This document shows, one piece after another, positions 44,807-53,739 of a stretch of 64,000 nt of DNA; within the stretch, counting starts at the first letter, position 1; every line of letters begins with the position of its first letter. Under the pieces are notes generated by a model, which was given only the letters and a program-made list of their open reading frames with translations, did not search any database and had not been told where the DNA came from. Where the stretch lies: positions 62,001 through 126,000 of the forward strand of contig JAHDPL010000027.1 of the NCBI GenBank assembly GCA_018434355.1, read 5' to 3'. The translations under genes were made by a program, and so were the position numbers. This DNA comes from Sporomusaceae bacterium (GTDB taxonomy: Bacteria > Bacillota > Negativicutes > UBA1444).

Positions 44807-46192
44807 TTATTGAATCAGGCCATAACGTTTTAATTTGCGAAAAATTGTTGTTCGATCCACTTTATAGTAACCGGCGACAGCAGCGACAGATTTTTTTTCC
44901 TGCAACGCCGTCCTGAGCAACTCTTTCTCCATCTCTTCCATGATTTCGTTCAGCGAGCCGCCGCGCTGGTCGATGCAGACCCTCGACTGCGCCATATAGT
45001 GCGGCAAGTCGGCCACCTGCAGCGTTTCACTTTCCCGAATGACCACCATGCTCTGTACAAAGTTCTCCAACTCACGGACGTTGCCGGGCCAACGGTATTC
45101 GGTCAGCAATTGGGCCGCTTCCTCCGATATGCAGACTTTCTTTTTATATTTGTGATTGAACAAGTCAAGGAAATTTTCGACCAACGGCAGGATATCCTCT
45201 CTGCGTTCCCGTAGCGGCGGCAATTCCAAGACCCCCACCTTTAACCGGTAGTAAAGGTCGCGACGGAACGTCCCCTGTTCAACCGCTTTTTGCAAGTCTC
45301 GATTGGTCGCCGCGATGAACCTGACATCGACCCGCAGCACCGCCGTCGAGCCAACCCGCATGATTTCCTGGTCCTGCAGGGCCCGCAGCAGTTTGGCCTG
45401 CGCCGGCAGCGACAGTTCGCCAATTTCGTCAAGAAACAACGTCCCTTTTTCGGCCATTTCAAACAAACCGGCCTTGCCTTTGGCCTGCGCACCCGAGAAT
45501 GCGCCCGCTTCGTAACCGAACAGCTCCGATTCAATCAGATTCTCTGGAATCGTCGTACAGTCTACTTTGAAAAACGGCTGGCGCGAGCGGGGACTCTTTT
45601 CGTGGATCCGCCGCGCAGCTACTCCTTTGCCAACGCCTGTCTCGCCCAAAAGCAACACTGTGGCATCCGACTTTGCCAGCACGTCCATCAGGCCAATCAG
45701 TTTCTGCATGCGCGGACTCTGCACTTCCGCATAGGAGTGGGCGGCGCTCTTGTTCGAAATATAATGGGCTTCGCTGCGGAACCGGTCCAGCAGCTCTTGT
45801 TGATGGCCCATCTGGTCCTGCAGTTGGGAAAGCAAAGTGACGTCGCGGACGAAGGTGACAACCATCACGACCTGACCGTCCTTGTCAAACACAGGGTGCC
45901 CGCTCAAAAACACCTTCTTGCCGATCTTGGTCATTTGGACCGAAGTTTTCGGTTGGCCGCTCTTGACGATTTCCGGATTCAGCGCAATATCGTACTTGCC
46001 GTCGCGGACCAGCTCCAGGACATGCCGCCCCAGCAATTCTTCCTTTTTAAGCCCTGTCAGCTGCTCATACATCGTATTGACTTTCAGCGTGATGCCGTTG
46101 CGGTCGGAGATATAGACCCCATCGCTCAATACATCCAGGATTCCGTCACAGAAGGCTTCGATGTCGTTGCTGAAACAAGAATTCTTTTTCAA
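44807..46192 (-). CDS. PAS-containing sigma-54-dependent activator of the isethionate operon
   Basis: A 461-residue enhancer-binding protein. A PAS domain (about 8-120, ILDVLSDGVYISDRNG) is followed by an AAA+ domain with Walker A GETGVGKG, the sigma-54 contact loop GAFSGA, Walker B GTLFLDEIGEL and a sensor/arginine region. A Fis-type helix-turn-helix closes the protein (KSVAAVAGYYKVDRTTIFRKL). A TTG start at 46192 is chosen: AGGGGGAG lies just upstream and the product starts cleanly before the PAS domain. A longer open frame to 46450 would run through a palindrome. It should activate the promoter at 44606-44621, perhaps sensing isethionate or redox state through PAS. Confidence 0.92.
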   Translation of the reverse strand: MKKNSCFSNDIEAFCDGILDVLSDGVYISDRNGITLKVNTMYEQLTGLKKEELLGRHVLELVRDGKYDIALNPEIVKSGQPKTSVQMTKIGKKVFLSGHPVFDKDGQVVMVVTFVRDVTLLSQLQDQMGHQQELLDRFRSEAHYISNKSAAHSYAEVQSPRMQKLIGLMDVLAKSDATVLLLGETGVGKGVAARRIHEKSPRSRQPFFKVDCTTIPENLIESELFGYEAGAFSGAQAKGKAGLFEMAEKGTLFLDEIGELSLPAQAKLLRALQDQEIMRVGSTAVLRVDVRFIAATNRDLQKAVEQGTFRRDLYYRLKVGVLELPPLRERREDILPLVENFLDLFNHKYKKKVCISEEAAQLLTEYRWPGNVRELENFVQSMVVIRESETLQVADLPHYMAQSRVCIDQRGGSLNEIMEEMEKELLRTALQEKKSVAAVAGYYKVDRTTIFRKLKRYGLIQ

Positions 46193-46284
46193 GACGCTCC
46201 CCCTCGCAAAATACCGACGCTTGTCTGGTGCATGTTGTAGATTCGACATGCTGTCGCGAAACTCCTCGTAATTTGTCGAATAAT

Positions 46285-46315
46285 TCGACGCCTTCGATTG
46301 AATCGAAGACGTCGC
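46285..46315. repeat. Palindrome family copy C, in a divergent intergenic region
   Basis: A 31-nt palindrome with outer arms TCGACG/CGTCGC, a CCT/AGA triplet and inner arms TCGATT/AATCGA. Unlike the other copies it lies upstream of two diverging genes and has no clear T-tract, so a terminator role is less certain. It may insulate the two promoters. Confidence 0.7.
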
Positions 46316-46339
46316 AACAAATCCAGCAGATTTTTGTGT

Positions 46340-46369
46340 TTGGAAAAGAACGGAATAGCATGTTACAAT
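46340..46369 (+). promoter_or_regulatory. Possible sigma-A promoter of the permease/PTS operon
   Basis: TTGGAA (46340-46345) and TACAAT (46364-46369) are separated by 18 nt, followed by an A-rich stretch and, 64 nt on, the first start codon. Confidence 0.45.
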
Positions 46370-46432
46370 GAAAAAAAATCGACATCCGAAGCAGCGTGGA
46401 ACACGCACCCGATGATGGAGGAGGCAAACGCA

Positions 46433-48523
46433 ATGGAGAATCCTCAACAAAAGGGTCCGGAACTGCGAAAAGACCTGGGTCTGGTAGCCGCCCTATCACT
46501 GGTGGTGGGGATGGTGCTTGGCGCCGGCGCCTTTATGAAACCGCCGGCAGTACTGTCTGCGGCGGGCGATTCTTCGACCGCCTTGCTTGCCTGGGCGATC
46601 GGCGGCGCATTGTCGATGGCCGGCGGCCTGACCTTATGCGAACTGGGCGTCCTATTCCCGCGTACCGGCGGCGTCTATGTCTATCTGGAAGAGCTTTACG
46701 GCGAAAAAACCGCCTTTTTGTACGGCTGGGTCATCATGACGGTGTTTGGGCCGGCGACGGTCGGCGCCTTGTGCGGCTATTTCAGTTCGGTATTCTGTCT
46801 GCTGTTTGACCTGCCTGCCCGCTATGCACCTGTCGTTGCCGCCGGGGTCCTCGCGTTCGTACTGATGGTCAACAGCATCAACGTTCGCGCCGCCGGCAAG
46901 CTGCAAACCGTGGCCACCTTCTGCAAACTGATCCCCATCGCGCTTCTGGTGGTATTCGGTCTCTGGCAGGGAAACGGGCAAGTCATGGGAGTCACGGCCG
47001 GTGTCAAGACTGCCGCGCCATTTTCGGTTGCGGTGCTCGCCACCTTGTTCGCCTATGACGGCTGGTCGCAGGTCGCGTCTGTTGCCGGCGAAATGAAGAA
47101 CCCGGGACAGATCCTGCCGCGGGCGATTATCGGTGGAGTTTTCTTTCTGTGCCTGGTGTATGCGATGATCAACGTAGCGTTCCTGAAAGTGCTGCCTGCG
47201 GACCAGATCGCCGCCCTCGGCCACGACGCCTCGGCCATCATCGCTCAACAGTTGTTCGGTCTTTCCGGCGGCAACCTGATTGCAGTCGGCATCATGATCT
47301 CGATTCTAGGCGGTTTGAACGGTTACATCATGACCCTGTCGCGAACCATCTTCGTGTTAGCCGAGCGCAAACAAATCCCCGGTTATTCGCTGTGGCAGAC
47401 TATCGATGCCGATAGCCAGTCACCGCTGAACGCAATGTTTTTGCTGGCTGGTCTGTCTTACTTCTATTATCGGTTGCTGGACGCCGACCGATTGACGGAT
47501 GTGGCGATGTTCTCAATCTGGTTATTCTATCTGGCGGCGTTCGTCGGCGTGTTCATCGCCCGCCGGACGCACGCGGACCTGCCCCGCAGTTACCGGGTGC
47601 CACTTTATCCGTTTATTCCTGCCGTCGCTATTTTAGGCGCAGGCTATGTCCTATTCGGCATGCTGAGCAACGACTTTGCCAACGGCATGGCGTCAATCGG
47701 CTTGACAGCGTTGGGGTTGCCTGTCTTATTCTTCATGCGGTCACGGCATGCGGCCCACATCGCCTGGCCTAGCCTGAAAAAGCGGGTTCGGGTGGGTCTG
47801 CTTCTCGTCTGCCTCGTCCTGTTGGTCGGCGCATCGACCTACTGGCTGGACAGTCGCCCCGAAGTCCGGGTCGGCATCGAACCGGTGTCGCCGCCGTTCG
47901 CGTTTGAAGACAACGGCAAACTGACCGGCTTCGACGTGGAACTGATCGAGGCTGTCGCCGCCCGTGCCGGATACCGGGTGAGCTATCGGCCGCTGCTGCT
48001 GCAGAACCTGTTCGAAGCGTTTGACAAGGATTATATCGATGCAGCGATCAGCTCGCTTTCCGTCACGCCGGCGCGGCAACAGCGGGTCGGCTTTACTGAC
48101 CCCTATATCGAAGATGGCGGCTTGGCGTTGTTGACCTCGGCCGCGGCAAACTACGCTACAACCAAAGATCTGTCCGGTCGCCGCATCGGTGTACACGAGG
48201 GTTCGACCGGCCAGGCGCTGGCCCAGACCATAGCAGGCGCCAAAGTGCAAGCGTTCCGTTCCAACCACGACCTGAATCAGAGCCTGATATCCGGTGGCAT
48301 CGACGCCATCCTGCATGACCGACTGATGCTGGAATATGCGGTATCACAGGGACAGTTGCCTATCAGTTCCAAGATTGTCGCCCTGCAGACGGAAACCTAT
48401 GCCATCGCACTAAATAAATCGAACAAGGAACTCGGCGAAAAAATGAACAAGGCCCTGCAGGACCTAAAAAAAGAAGGCGCCCTGACGCAACTGCGCCAGA
48501 AATGGCTGGCGCAAATGAAATAA
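46433..48523 (+). CDS. Amino acid permease fused to a periplasmic amino-acid-binding domain
   Basis: A 696-residue chimera. Residues 1 to about 445 form an APC-superfamily (LAT-like) transporter with about 12 helices: LVVGMVLGAGAFMKPP near the N-terminus, ELGVLFPRTGGVYVYLEE, and FAYDGWSQVASVAGEMKNP. One further helix (VGLLLVCLVLLVGASTYWL) leads into an SBP_bac_3 domain (about 480-696: VRVGIEPVSPPFAFEDNGKLTGFDVELIEAVAARAGY, ISSLSVTPARQQRVGFTDPY, GRRIGVHEGSTGQ), complete and of normal length. The receptor would be tethered outside the membrane. The ATG at 46433 follows GGAGGAGG by 8 nt. It heads an operon with the PTS genes. Such fusions are typical of ABC systems, not secondary carriers. Confidence 0.88.
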   Translation: MENPQQKGPELRKDLGLVAALSLVVGMVLGAGAFMKPPAVLSAAGDSSTALLAWAIGGALSMAGGLTLCELGVLFPRTGGVYVYLEELYGEKTAFLYGWVIMTVFGPATVGALCGYFSSVFCLLFDLPARYAPVVAAGVLAFVLMVNSINVRAAGKLQTVATFCKLIPIALLVVFGLWQGNGQVMGVTAGVKTAAPFSVAVLATLFAYDGWSQVASVAGEMKNPGQILPRAIIGGVFFLCLVYAMINVAFLKVLPADQIAALGHDASAIIAQQLFGLSGGNLIAVGIMISILGGLNGYIMTLSRTIFVLAERKQIPGYSLWQTIDADSQSPLNAMFLLAGLSYFYYRLLDADRLTDVAMFSIWLFYLAAFVGVFIARRTHADLPRSYRVPLYPFIPAVAILGAGYVLFGMLSNDFANGMASIGLTALGLPVLFFMRSRHAAHIAWPSLKKRVRVGLLLVCLVLLVGASTYWLDSRPEVRVGIEPVSPPFAFEDNGKLTGFDVELIEAVAARAGYRVSYRPLLLQNLFEAFDKDYIDAAISSLSVTPARQQRVGFTDPYIEDGGLALLTSAAANYATTKDLSGRRIGVHEGSTGQALAQTIAGAKVQAFRSNHDLNQSLISGGIDAILHDRLMLEYAVSQGQLPISSKIVALQTETYAIALNKSNKELGEKMNKALQDLKKEGALTQLRQKWLAQMK

Positions 48524-48557
48524 AATGTCGAAGATGCGAAATTGAGGGGGCGATCTT

Positions 48558-50576
48558 GTGCTGAAAAACTCGTTCGGCGTTCTGCAGCAGATCGGTAAAG
48601 CCTTGATGCTGCCGGTGGCACTGCTGCCGGCTGCGGGAATTTTGCTGGCGTTCGGCGACGCCTTCCAGAACCCGGCCCTTACCTCCCTGTTCCCTGCCAT
48701 GACCTCGCCGGCCTTCCAACTGACGGCCCAGGTCATTGAGCAGGCAGGCGGCGTGTTATTCGCCAATCTGCCGTTGCTGTTCACCGTCGGTGTCGCGGTC
48801 GGTCTTGCCGGCGGCGAAGGCGTGGCCGGACTGGCTGCCATCGTGGCGTTCCTGGTCATGAATACGACCATGGGTCTAGTGGCCGGGGTGACGCCTCAGC
48901 TGCTGGCAGAAAAAAATCCCGCCTACACCAGCGTGATGGGTATCCCCACCTTGCAGACCGGCGTGTTCGGCGGCATCATCATCGGCATTTTCGCGGCTGC
49001 GGTGTACCGCCGCTATTTCAACATTACGCTACCTGACTACCTAAGTTTTTTCGCCGGCAAACGGTTTGTACCGATCGTGGCGGCCTCCGGCGCGGTCGTC
49101 CTCGGCATCGTGATGGTGTTTGTCTGGCCTCCGTTGCAAAACGGCCTGAACTATTTTTCCCACCACATGATCGACGCCAACAAAACCCTGGCTACTTTTG
49201 TCTTCGGCGTGGTGGAACGGTCGTTGATTCCGTTCGGCCTACACCACATTTTTTACAACCCGTTTTGGTACCAGTTTGGTACCTATATTAACAAGGCGGG
49301 CAATGTAATCAACGGCGACCAGAGTATTTTTTTCGCCCAGCTAAAAGACGTGGTCCCGTTTACCGCCGGCGCATTCATGACCGGCAAGTTCCCCTTCATG
49401 ATGTTCGGTTTGCCTGCTGCCGCCTATGCCATCTACAAAGAAGCGCGTCCGGAAAAACGCCGGCTGGTGGCAGGCATCATGGGCTCTGCTGCGCTAACCT
49501 CATTTTTAACCGGCATCACCGAGCCGATCGAATTCTCCTTCCTGTTTGTCGCGCCGCTGTTGTTTGCCATTCACTGTTTTTTCGCCGGCTTATCATTCAT
49601 GACGATGCAACTGCTTGACGTGAAAATCGGCATGACCTTTTCCGGCGGCGTCATCGACTTCATCCTGTTCGGCGTGATTCCGAACCGCACCCAGTGGTGG
49701 CTGGTCTTCCCTGTCGGTATGGTGTTTGCCGTAGTCTACTATTTCGGCTTCCGCTGGGCGATCCGTCGCTGGGACCTGAAAACACCCGGTCGCGAGGTGG
49801 AAGATGCCGCAACCGTCACCGCCACATCCACCGGCGCCAGCCTGGCCGGGCAAATCCTGCAGGCCCTTGGCGGCAAAACCAACCTGGCAGAGCTGGACGC
49901 CTGCATCACCCGCCTGCGAGTCAGTGTGAAGCAACTGCAACAGGTCGACCAGACCAAACTGAAACAGCTGGGCGCTTCCGGCGTGATGGTGGTGGGAGAC
50001 AATCTGCAAATCGTATTCGGCCCGAAGTCGGACCAACTCAAGACTGAGATCCAGCAACTGATTGCTGAACCTTTGCCAGACAATACATTAGAAAGGAACG
50101 ATCCCATGCCAAACATTCGATTTTCCCAATTCCGTTCGCCGATACAAGGCCGTCTGATTCCGCTTGACCAGGTCCCCGATCCTGTTTTTGCCGGCAAAAT
50201 CATGGGCGAAGGGTTCGCCATCGAACCGCAAAACGGCGACGTCATCGCGCCGTTTAACGCCACTGTGACCAGCCTGATGGAGGACAGCAGACATGCGGTG
50301 GGGCTTACCGCCGAGGATGGAACTGAAGTGTTGATCCACTTCGGTATCGATACAGTGAAGCTTAGCGGTGTCGGTTTCACTGCGCTGGTTGCGCAGGGAG
50401 ACACGGTGCAGGCCGGACAATTGCTGCTGCAGGTCGACCTGGTCCAGATTCAGGACAAAGTGCCTTCCACCATATCCCCCATCGTGTTCACCAACCTGCC
50501 GGAAGGCGTTGGGGTCACGGTTGAAGCAGGACGGACGGTCAAGGCCGGAGAAATGGGATTTTTCAGTGTGAAATAG
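48558..50576 (+). CDS. PTS glucose/N-acetylglucosamine-type EIICBA
   Basis: A 672-residue PTS permease: EIIC (about 1-395, ten or so helices, with MTGKFPFMMFGLPAAAYAIY and GITEPIEFSFLF), EIIB (about 430-505, phosphorylated cysteine C449 in LDACITRLR) and EIIA (about 520-672, phosphorylated His H594 in LIHFGIDTV). It imports and phosphorylates a hexose or amino sugar. A GTG start follows GAGGGGG. The domain set is complete, so no separate EIIA is needed. Glucose and GlcNAc cannot be distinguished from sequence alone. Confidence 0.9.
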   Translation: MLKNSFGVLQQIGKALMLPVALLPAAGILLAFGDAFQNPALTSLFPAMTSPAFQLTAQVIEQAGGVLFANLPLLFTVGVAVGLAGGEGVAGLAAIVAFLVMNTTMGLVAGVTPQLLAEKNPAYTSVMGIPTLQTGVFGGIIIGIFAAAVYRRYFNITLPDYLSFFAGKRFVPIVAASGAVVLGIVMVFVWPPLQNGLNYFSHHMIDANKTLATFVFGVVERSLIPFGLHHIFYNPFWYQFGTYINKAGNVINGDQSIFFAQLKDVVPFTAGAFMTGKFPFMMFGLPAAAYAIYKEARPEKRRLVAGIMGSAALTSFLTGITEPIEFSFLFVAPLLFAIHCFFAGLSFMTMQLLDVKIGMTFSGGVIDFILFGVIPNRTQWWLVFPVGMVFAVVYYFGFRWAIRRWDLKTPGREVEDAATVTATSTGASLAGQILQALGGKTNLAELDACITRLRVSVKQLQQVDQTKLKQLGASGVMVVGDNLQIVFGPKSDQLKTEIQQLIAEPLPDNTLERNDPMPNIRFSQFRSPIQGRLIPLDQVPDPVFAGKIMGEGFAIEPQNGDVIAPFNATVTSLMEDSRHAVGLTAEDGTEVLIHFGIDTVKLSGVGFTALVAQGDTVQAGQLLLQVDLVQIQDKVPSTISPIVFTNLPEGVGVTVEAGRTVKAGEMGFFSVK

Positions 50577-50607
50577 GGGAATAAACTAACGCAGGAGGTA
50601 ATTATCC

Positions 50608-50868
50608 TTGGTACAACAGGAGCTCACCATCACCAATCCGACCGGCTTCCATGCCCGACCGGCAGCCTTGCTGGTTGCCCGGGCTGGAAAAAGCAAATCC
50701 TCGGTGACGATTCTGCATAACGAGAAAAAAGTGAACGCGAAAAGTATGCTAAATGTGCTGGGGGCCGGAATCCGACAAGGTTCAACAATTACGCTGCTGG
50801 TGGAAGGCGAAGACGAAGCGGAAACCCTGGCGGAGCTGGTTCGTCTGATCGAGCAGCTGCCCGAGTGA
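50608..50868 (+). CDS. ptsH: Phosphocarrier protein HPr
   Basis: An 86-residue HPr with the active His15 in TGFHARPA and the regulatory serine in NAKSMLNVL, the target of HPr kinase in Firmicutes. It accepts phosphate from enzyme I and passes it to EIIA. It starts with TTG 9 nt after GGAGG and lies between EIICBA and enzyme I in one operon. Confidence 0.95.
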   Translation: MVQQELTITNPTGFHARPAALLVARAGKSKSSVTILHNEKKVNAKSMLNVLGAGIRQGSTITLLVEGEDEAETLAELVRLIEQLPE

Positions 50869-50890
50869 TCGGTGAAGGGAGGCGTGCGTC

Positions 50891-52630
50891 TTGCTGTTTC
50901 AGGGAATTGCCGCGGCGCCGGGACTGGCTATCGCCCCGTGTCTGAAACTCCGTCCTGTTGCCACCGGTGAAAGTCCTCAAACCATCAGCCGCGAACAGGC
51001 ATTAGCGGAGTTCGACCGCGTCAAGTCTGCCGTGAGCCAGGCTGCCTCACAACTCGCAGCGATCGCAGCAGCGGCCAAGGCTCGCGGCGACCAGCTCCGT
51101 GCAGACATCGTCGAGGCGCAGTCGATGATGCTGCTTGATCCGGTTCTTGCCGAATCCGTCGAAGAGAAGATTACAAACCAGCTACTCGCAGCCCCCCACG
51201 CCGTGCGTGAGGCCATCGAGGAACAGGCGGCGATTCTGGCGGCGCTGGAGGACGACTATCTGCGGGAACGCGCCGGGGATGTACGGGATATCGGCGAACG
51301 GCTGCTTGCCTGCCTGTCCGGTGAGTCCGGACCCGACCTGGCGTCGCTGACTGAGGCGGTCATCCTGGTAGCGGTAGAAATCACGCCTTCACTGCTGGCC
51401 TCAGCAGACCCGCAAAAAATCGCGGCCATCGTCGCCGAAACCGGCGGCAAAACCTCTCATTCAGCTATCCTGGCCAAGAATATGGCGATTCCGGCTGTGC
51501 TCGGATGCCAGGGCATTATGGCCGCTGTAGTCGATGGCGAGCAGGTGTTGGTCGATGGGAGCAATGGACAAGTGGAAACCGGTCTGACTCCCGCGCAGGC
51601 GGAATCTGTTCAACTGGAAATCCAACGCCACATAGCGGCGCAGCAGGAGCTGACACTCCTGGCTGACCGGCAAACCTGCACGCTGGACGGGGTGCACATC
51701 GAGCTTGCCGCCAACATCATGGACCCGAAGGGCGCAGCGCAAGCTGTCAAGGTCGGAGCCGACGGCGTCGGTCTGTACCGCACCGAATTCCTGTTTATGG
51801 ACCGCAGCTTCGCGCCGACGGAACAGGAACAATTCGCCGCCTACCGGCAGGTGCTGGAAACCATGGCCGGCAAACCGGTCATCATCCGCACGATGGATAT
51901 TGGCGGCGACAAGGAAATCCCCTATATGAATAATCCGCCGGAAGCCAATCCGTTTCTCGGTTATCGGGCGATAAGGATTTGCCTGCAACAGCCGGACCTG
52001 TTCATGACCCAGTTGCGTGCCATTCTGCGGGCCTCAGCTTTTGGCAAAGCGCGCATCATGTATCCGATGATCGCTTCGCTGGAGGAAGTGCAGGCGGCAA
52101 ACAAAATCCTGCAGCAAGCGAAACAATCGCTACGGCAGGAAGGAATCGCCTTTGATGAAGCGGTGCCGGTCGGAATCATGGTGGAGATTCCCTCGGCGGC
52201 GGTGATGGCCGACCAGTTGATAAACGTCGTCGATTTCTTCAGTATCGGCAGCAACGACCTCACCCAGTACACACTCGCGGTCGACCGCCTGAACGAAAAA
52301 GTCAGCGAACTTTACAACCCGTTCCAGCCTGGAGTGCTTCGGCTGATCCGCCTGGTGGCGGAAGCGGCCGAACACAGCGGTGGCGCGAAATTCGCCGGCA
52401 TCTGCGGCGAGCTGGCGGCCGACCCCCGGGCAACGCTTTTGCTGCTCGGCCTTGGCGTAACCGAGCTTAGCGTTAACCCACCGGCGTTACTGCCAATCAA
52501 AAAGATCATCACTTCGGTTTCGCTAAGTTACGCAAAAGAAGTAGCGTCCGCCGCATTGCAACTGCCCACGGCTGCCGCCATCGAAAGCTACCTCGCACAA
52601 GCGTTGCCGCCCGATCTCAGGCCTTTATAG
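50891..52630 (+). CDS. ptsI: PTS enzyme I (phosphoenolpyruvate-protein phosphotransferase)
   Basis: A 579-residue enzyme that autophosphorylates from PEP and charges HPr. The active His is H190 in GGKTSHSAILAKNMAIPAV. The C-terminal PEP-binding barrel shows GLYRTEFLFMDR, IIRTMDIGGDKE, GIMVEIPSAA and IGSNDLTQYTLAVDR, with the conserved Cys in AGICGELA. A TTG start follows GGGAGG by 8 nt. It is the last gene of the operon and is followed by a strong terminator. Confidence 0.96.
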   Translation: MLFQGIAAAPGLAIAPCLKLRPVATGESPQTISREQALAEFDRVKSAVSQAASQLAAIAAAAKARGDQLRADIVEAQSMMLLDPVLAESVEEKITNQLLAAPHAVREAIEEQAAILAALEDDYLRERAGDVRDIGERLLACLSGESGPDLASLTEAVILVAVEITPSLLASADPQKIAAIVAETGGKTSHSAILAKNMAIPAVLGCQGIMAAVVDGEQVLVDGSNGQVETGLTPAQAESVQLEIQRHIAAQQELTLLADRQTCTLDGVHIELAANIMDPKGAAQAVKVGADGVGLYRTEFLFMDRSFAPTEQEQFAAYRQVLETMAGKPVIIRTMDIGGDKEIPYMNNPPEANPFLGYRAIRICLQQPDLFMTQLRAILRASAFGKARIMYPMIASLEEVQAANKILQQAKQSLRQEGIAFDEAVPVGIMVEIPSAAVMADQLINVVDFFSIGSNDLTQYTLAVDRLNEKVSELYNPFQPGVLRLIRLVAEAAEHSGGAKFAGICGELAADPRATLLLLGLGVTELSVNPPALLPIKKIITSVSLSYAKEVASAALQLPTAAAIESYLAQALPPDLRPL

Positions 52631-52666
52631 CCTCATCAGCTTGCAACTTCCACAATGCACAAAACA

Positions 52667-52697
52667 GCGACGCCTTCGATTGAATCGAAGGCGTCGC
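52667..52697. terminator. Bidirectional terminator (palindrome family copy D)
   Basis: A perfect 31-nt palindrome (15-bp arms, one central base) with GCGACG/CGTCGC outer and TCGATT/AATCGA inner arms, flanked by AAAACA and AAATTTTC. It separates the convergent ptsI and asparaginase genes. Confidence 0.88.
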
Positions 52698-52725
52698 AAA
52701 TTTTCTTCCGTTCCGGGTTCGTTGC

Positions 52726-53718
52726 TCAAATTCCGCCGACCTTGATCCTGCCGACCACGTCGCCGTGGTCATTGCGTATCAGCGGCGGGTGGAACTCTCG
52801 CATCCGGTCCGCTTCGGCGTCTGACAGCCAGCCGTTTTGGTGCAGCACTTCCGTGCATAGGTGCGGCAGCACGCGCAGCGCCCCGTCGCCGACCTTGCAG
52901 GCAAAACCCTGTCCACGCTCGCAGTTGCCGATGCAAAACGTCGCCTCTGCCCCCAGCTTGGCCACCAACCGACCGCCGGTCAGGCGCATCAGGTTGGTTT
53001 CATAGCGGCCTTCGCCGCCGACATATTCGGGATGACCGGTCATCGCCGACAGCACTGCCTGGGCCGGTTCGCTCCAGTCGCCCCAATAGGCCGGTTCCGG
53101 TCGGGCCAGGTTGGCATAGGCCAGCGCCATCGACCGCAGCGGCAAGTAAAAGGTCGGCACGCCGCAGCCGTCGACCCCTTCGCTCATGACTTCCGGCTGC
53201 AATCCGGCTGCGCGGGCAACAGCGCTGCGCATCTCCGCCTGCAACGGATGCGTCGCTTCCTTGTAGCCGACGAGAGGATAACCCCGCAACAGCGCCAACC
53301 CCATCATACCGGCATGCTTGCCGGAACAGTCGTTGTGCAGATTGGCGTAGCTTTCGCCAGCACGAAACATCTGCCGCGAAATCTCCTCATCCAATGGCCT
53401 AGCAACGCCGCAGTCCAGTTGCTCTGCCGTCAGCTGCAGCTTCTGCAGGATGCGCAGCACGCACTCCACATGAAACCGCGCGCCGCTATGCGATGAAACC
53501 ATCACGGCGATTTCCGCGCCGACGAGGCCAAACCGCTCGGCGCCGCCCGCCGCCAGAAACGGCAAAAGCTGAAAAGGTTTTGCGCCGGAACGCCAATAAA
53601 CCGATGCTGCATTCTCTCCTGTCCGCCAATGGACCTGGGCCTGCCTATCCACAATCACTGCGTCAACCTGGTGCACACTCTCCGGGAAATCGCCCCGGTA
53701 AAACTCAACGACCGCCAT
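52726..53718 (-). CDS. Asparaginase II-family protein
   Basis: A 330-residue protein of the bacterial asparaginase II (AnsA-unrelated) family, which hydrolyses L-asparagine. Landmarks are RSGAKPFQLLP, VSSHSGARFHVECV, HNDCSGKHAGMMGLAL and GVDGCGVPTFYLPL. There is no signal peptide, so it should be cytoplasmic. GGAGGAGAGG precedes the ATG. It lies downstream of a hydrolase and an SLC12-type transporter on the same strand. Confidence 0.85.
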   Translation of the reverse strand: MAVVEFYRGDFPESVHQVDAVIVDRQAQVHWRTGENAASVYWRSGAKPFQLLPFLAAGGAERFGLVGAEIAVMVSSHSGARFHVECVLRILQKLQLTAEQLDCGVARPLDEEISRQMFRAGESYANLHNDCSGKHAGMMGLALLRGYPLVGYKEATHPLQAEMRSAVARAAGLQPEVMSEGVDGCGVPTFYLPLRSMALAYANLARPEPAYWGDWSEPAQAVLSAMTGHPEYVGGEGRYETNLMRLTGGRLVAKLGAEATFCIGNCERGQGFACKVGDGALRVLPHLCTEVLHQNGWLSDAEADRMREFHPPLIRNDHGDVVGRIKVGGI

Positions 53719-53739
53719 CTTTGCCTCTCCTCCCGCTTG

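Noticed and set aside
46193-46450. N-terminal extension of the sigma-54 activator to 46450
   Set aside because: It would pass through a conserved palindrome, has low-complexity sequence, and lacks a ribosome site, whereas TTG at 46192 has AGGGGGAG upstream.
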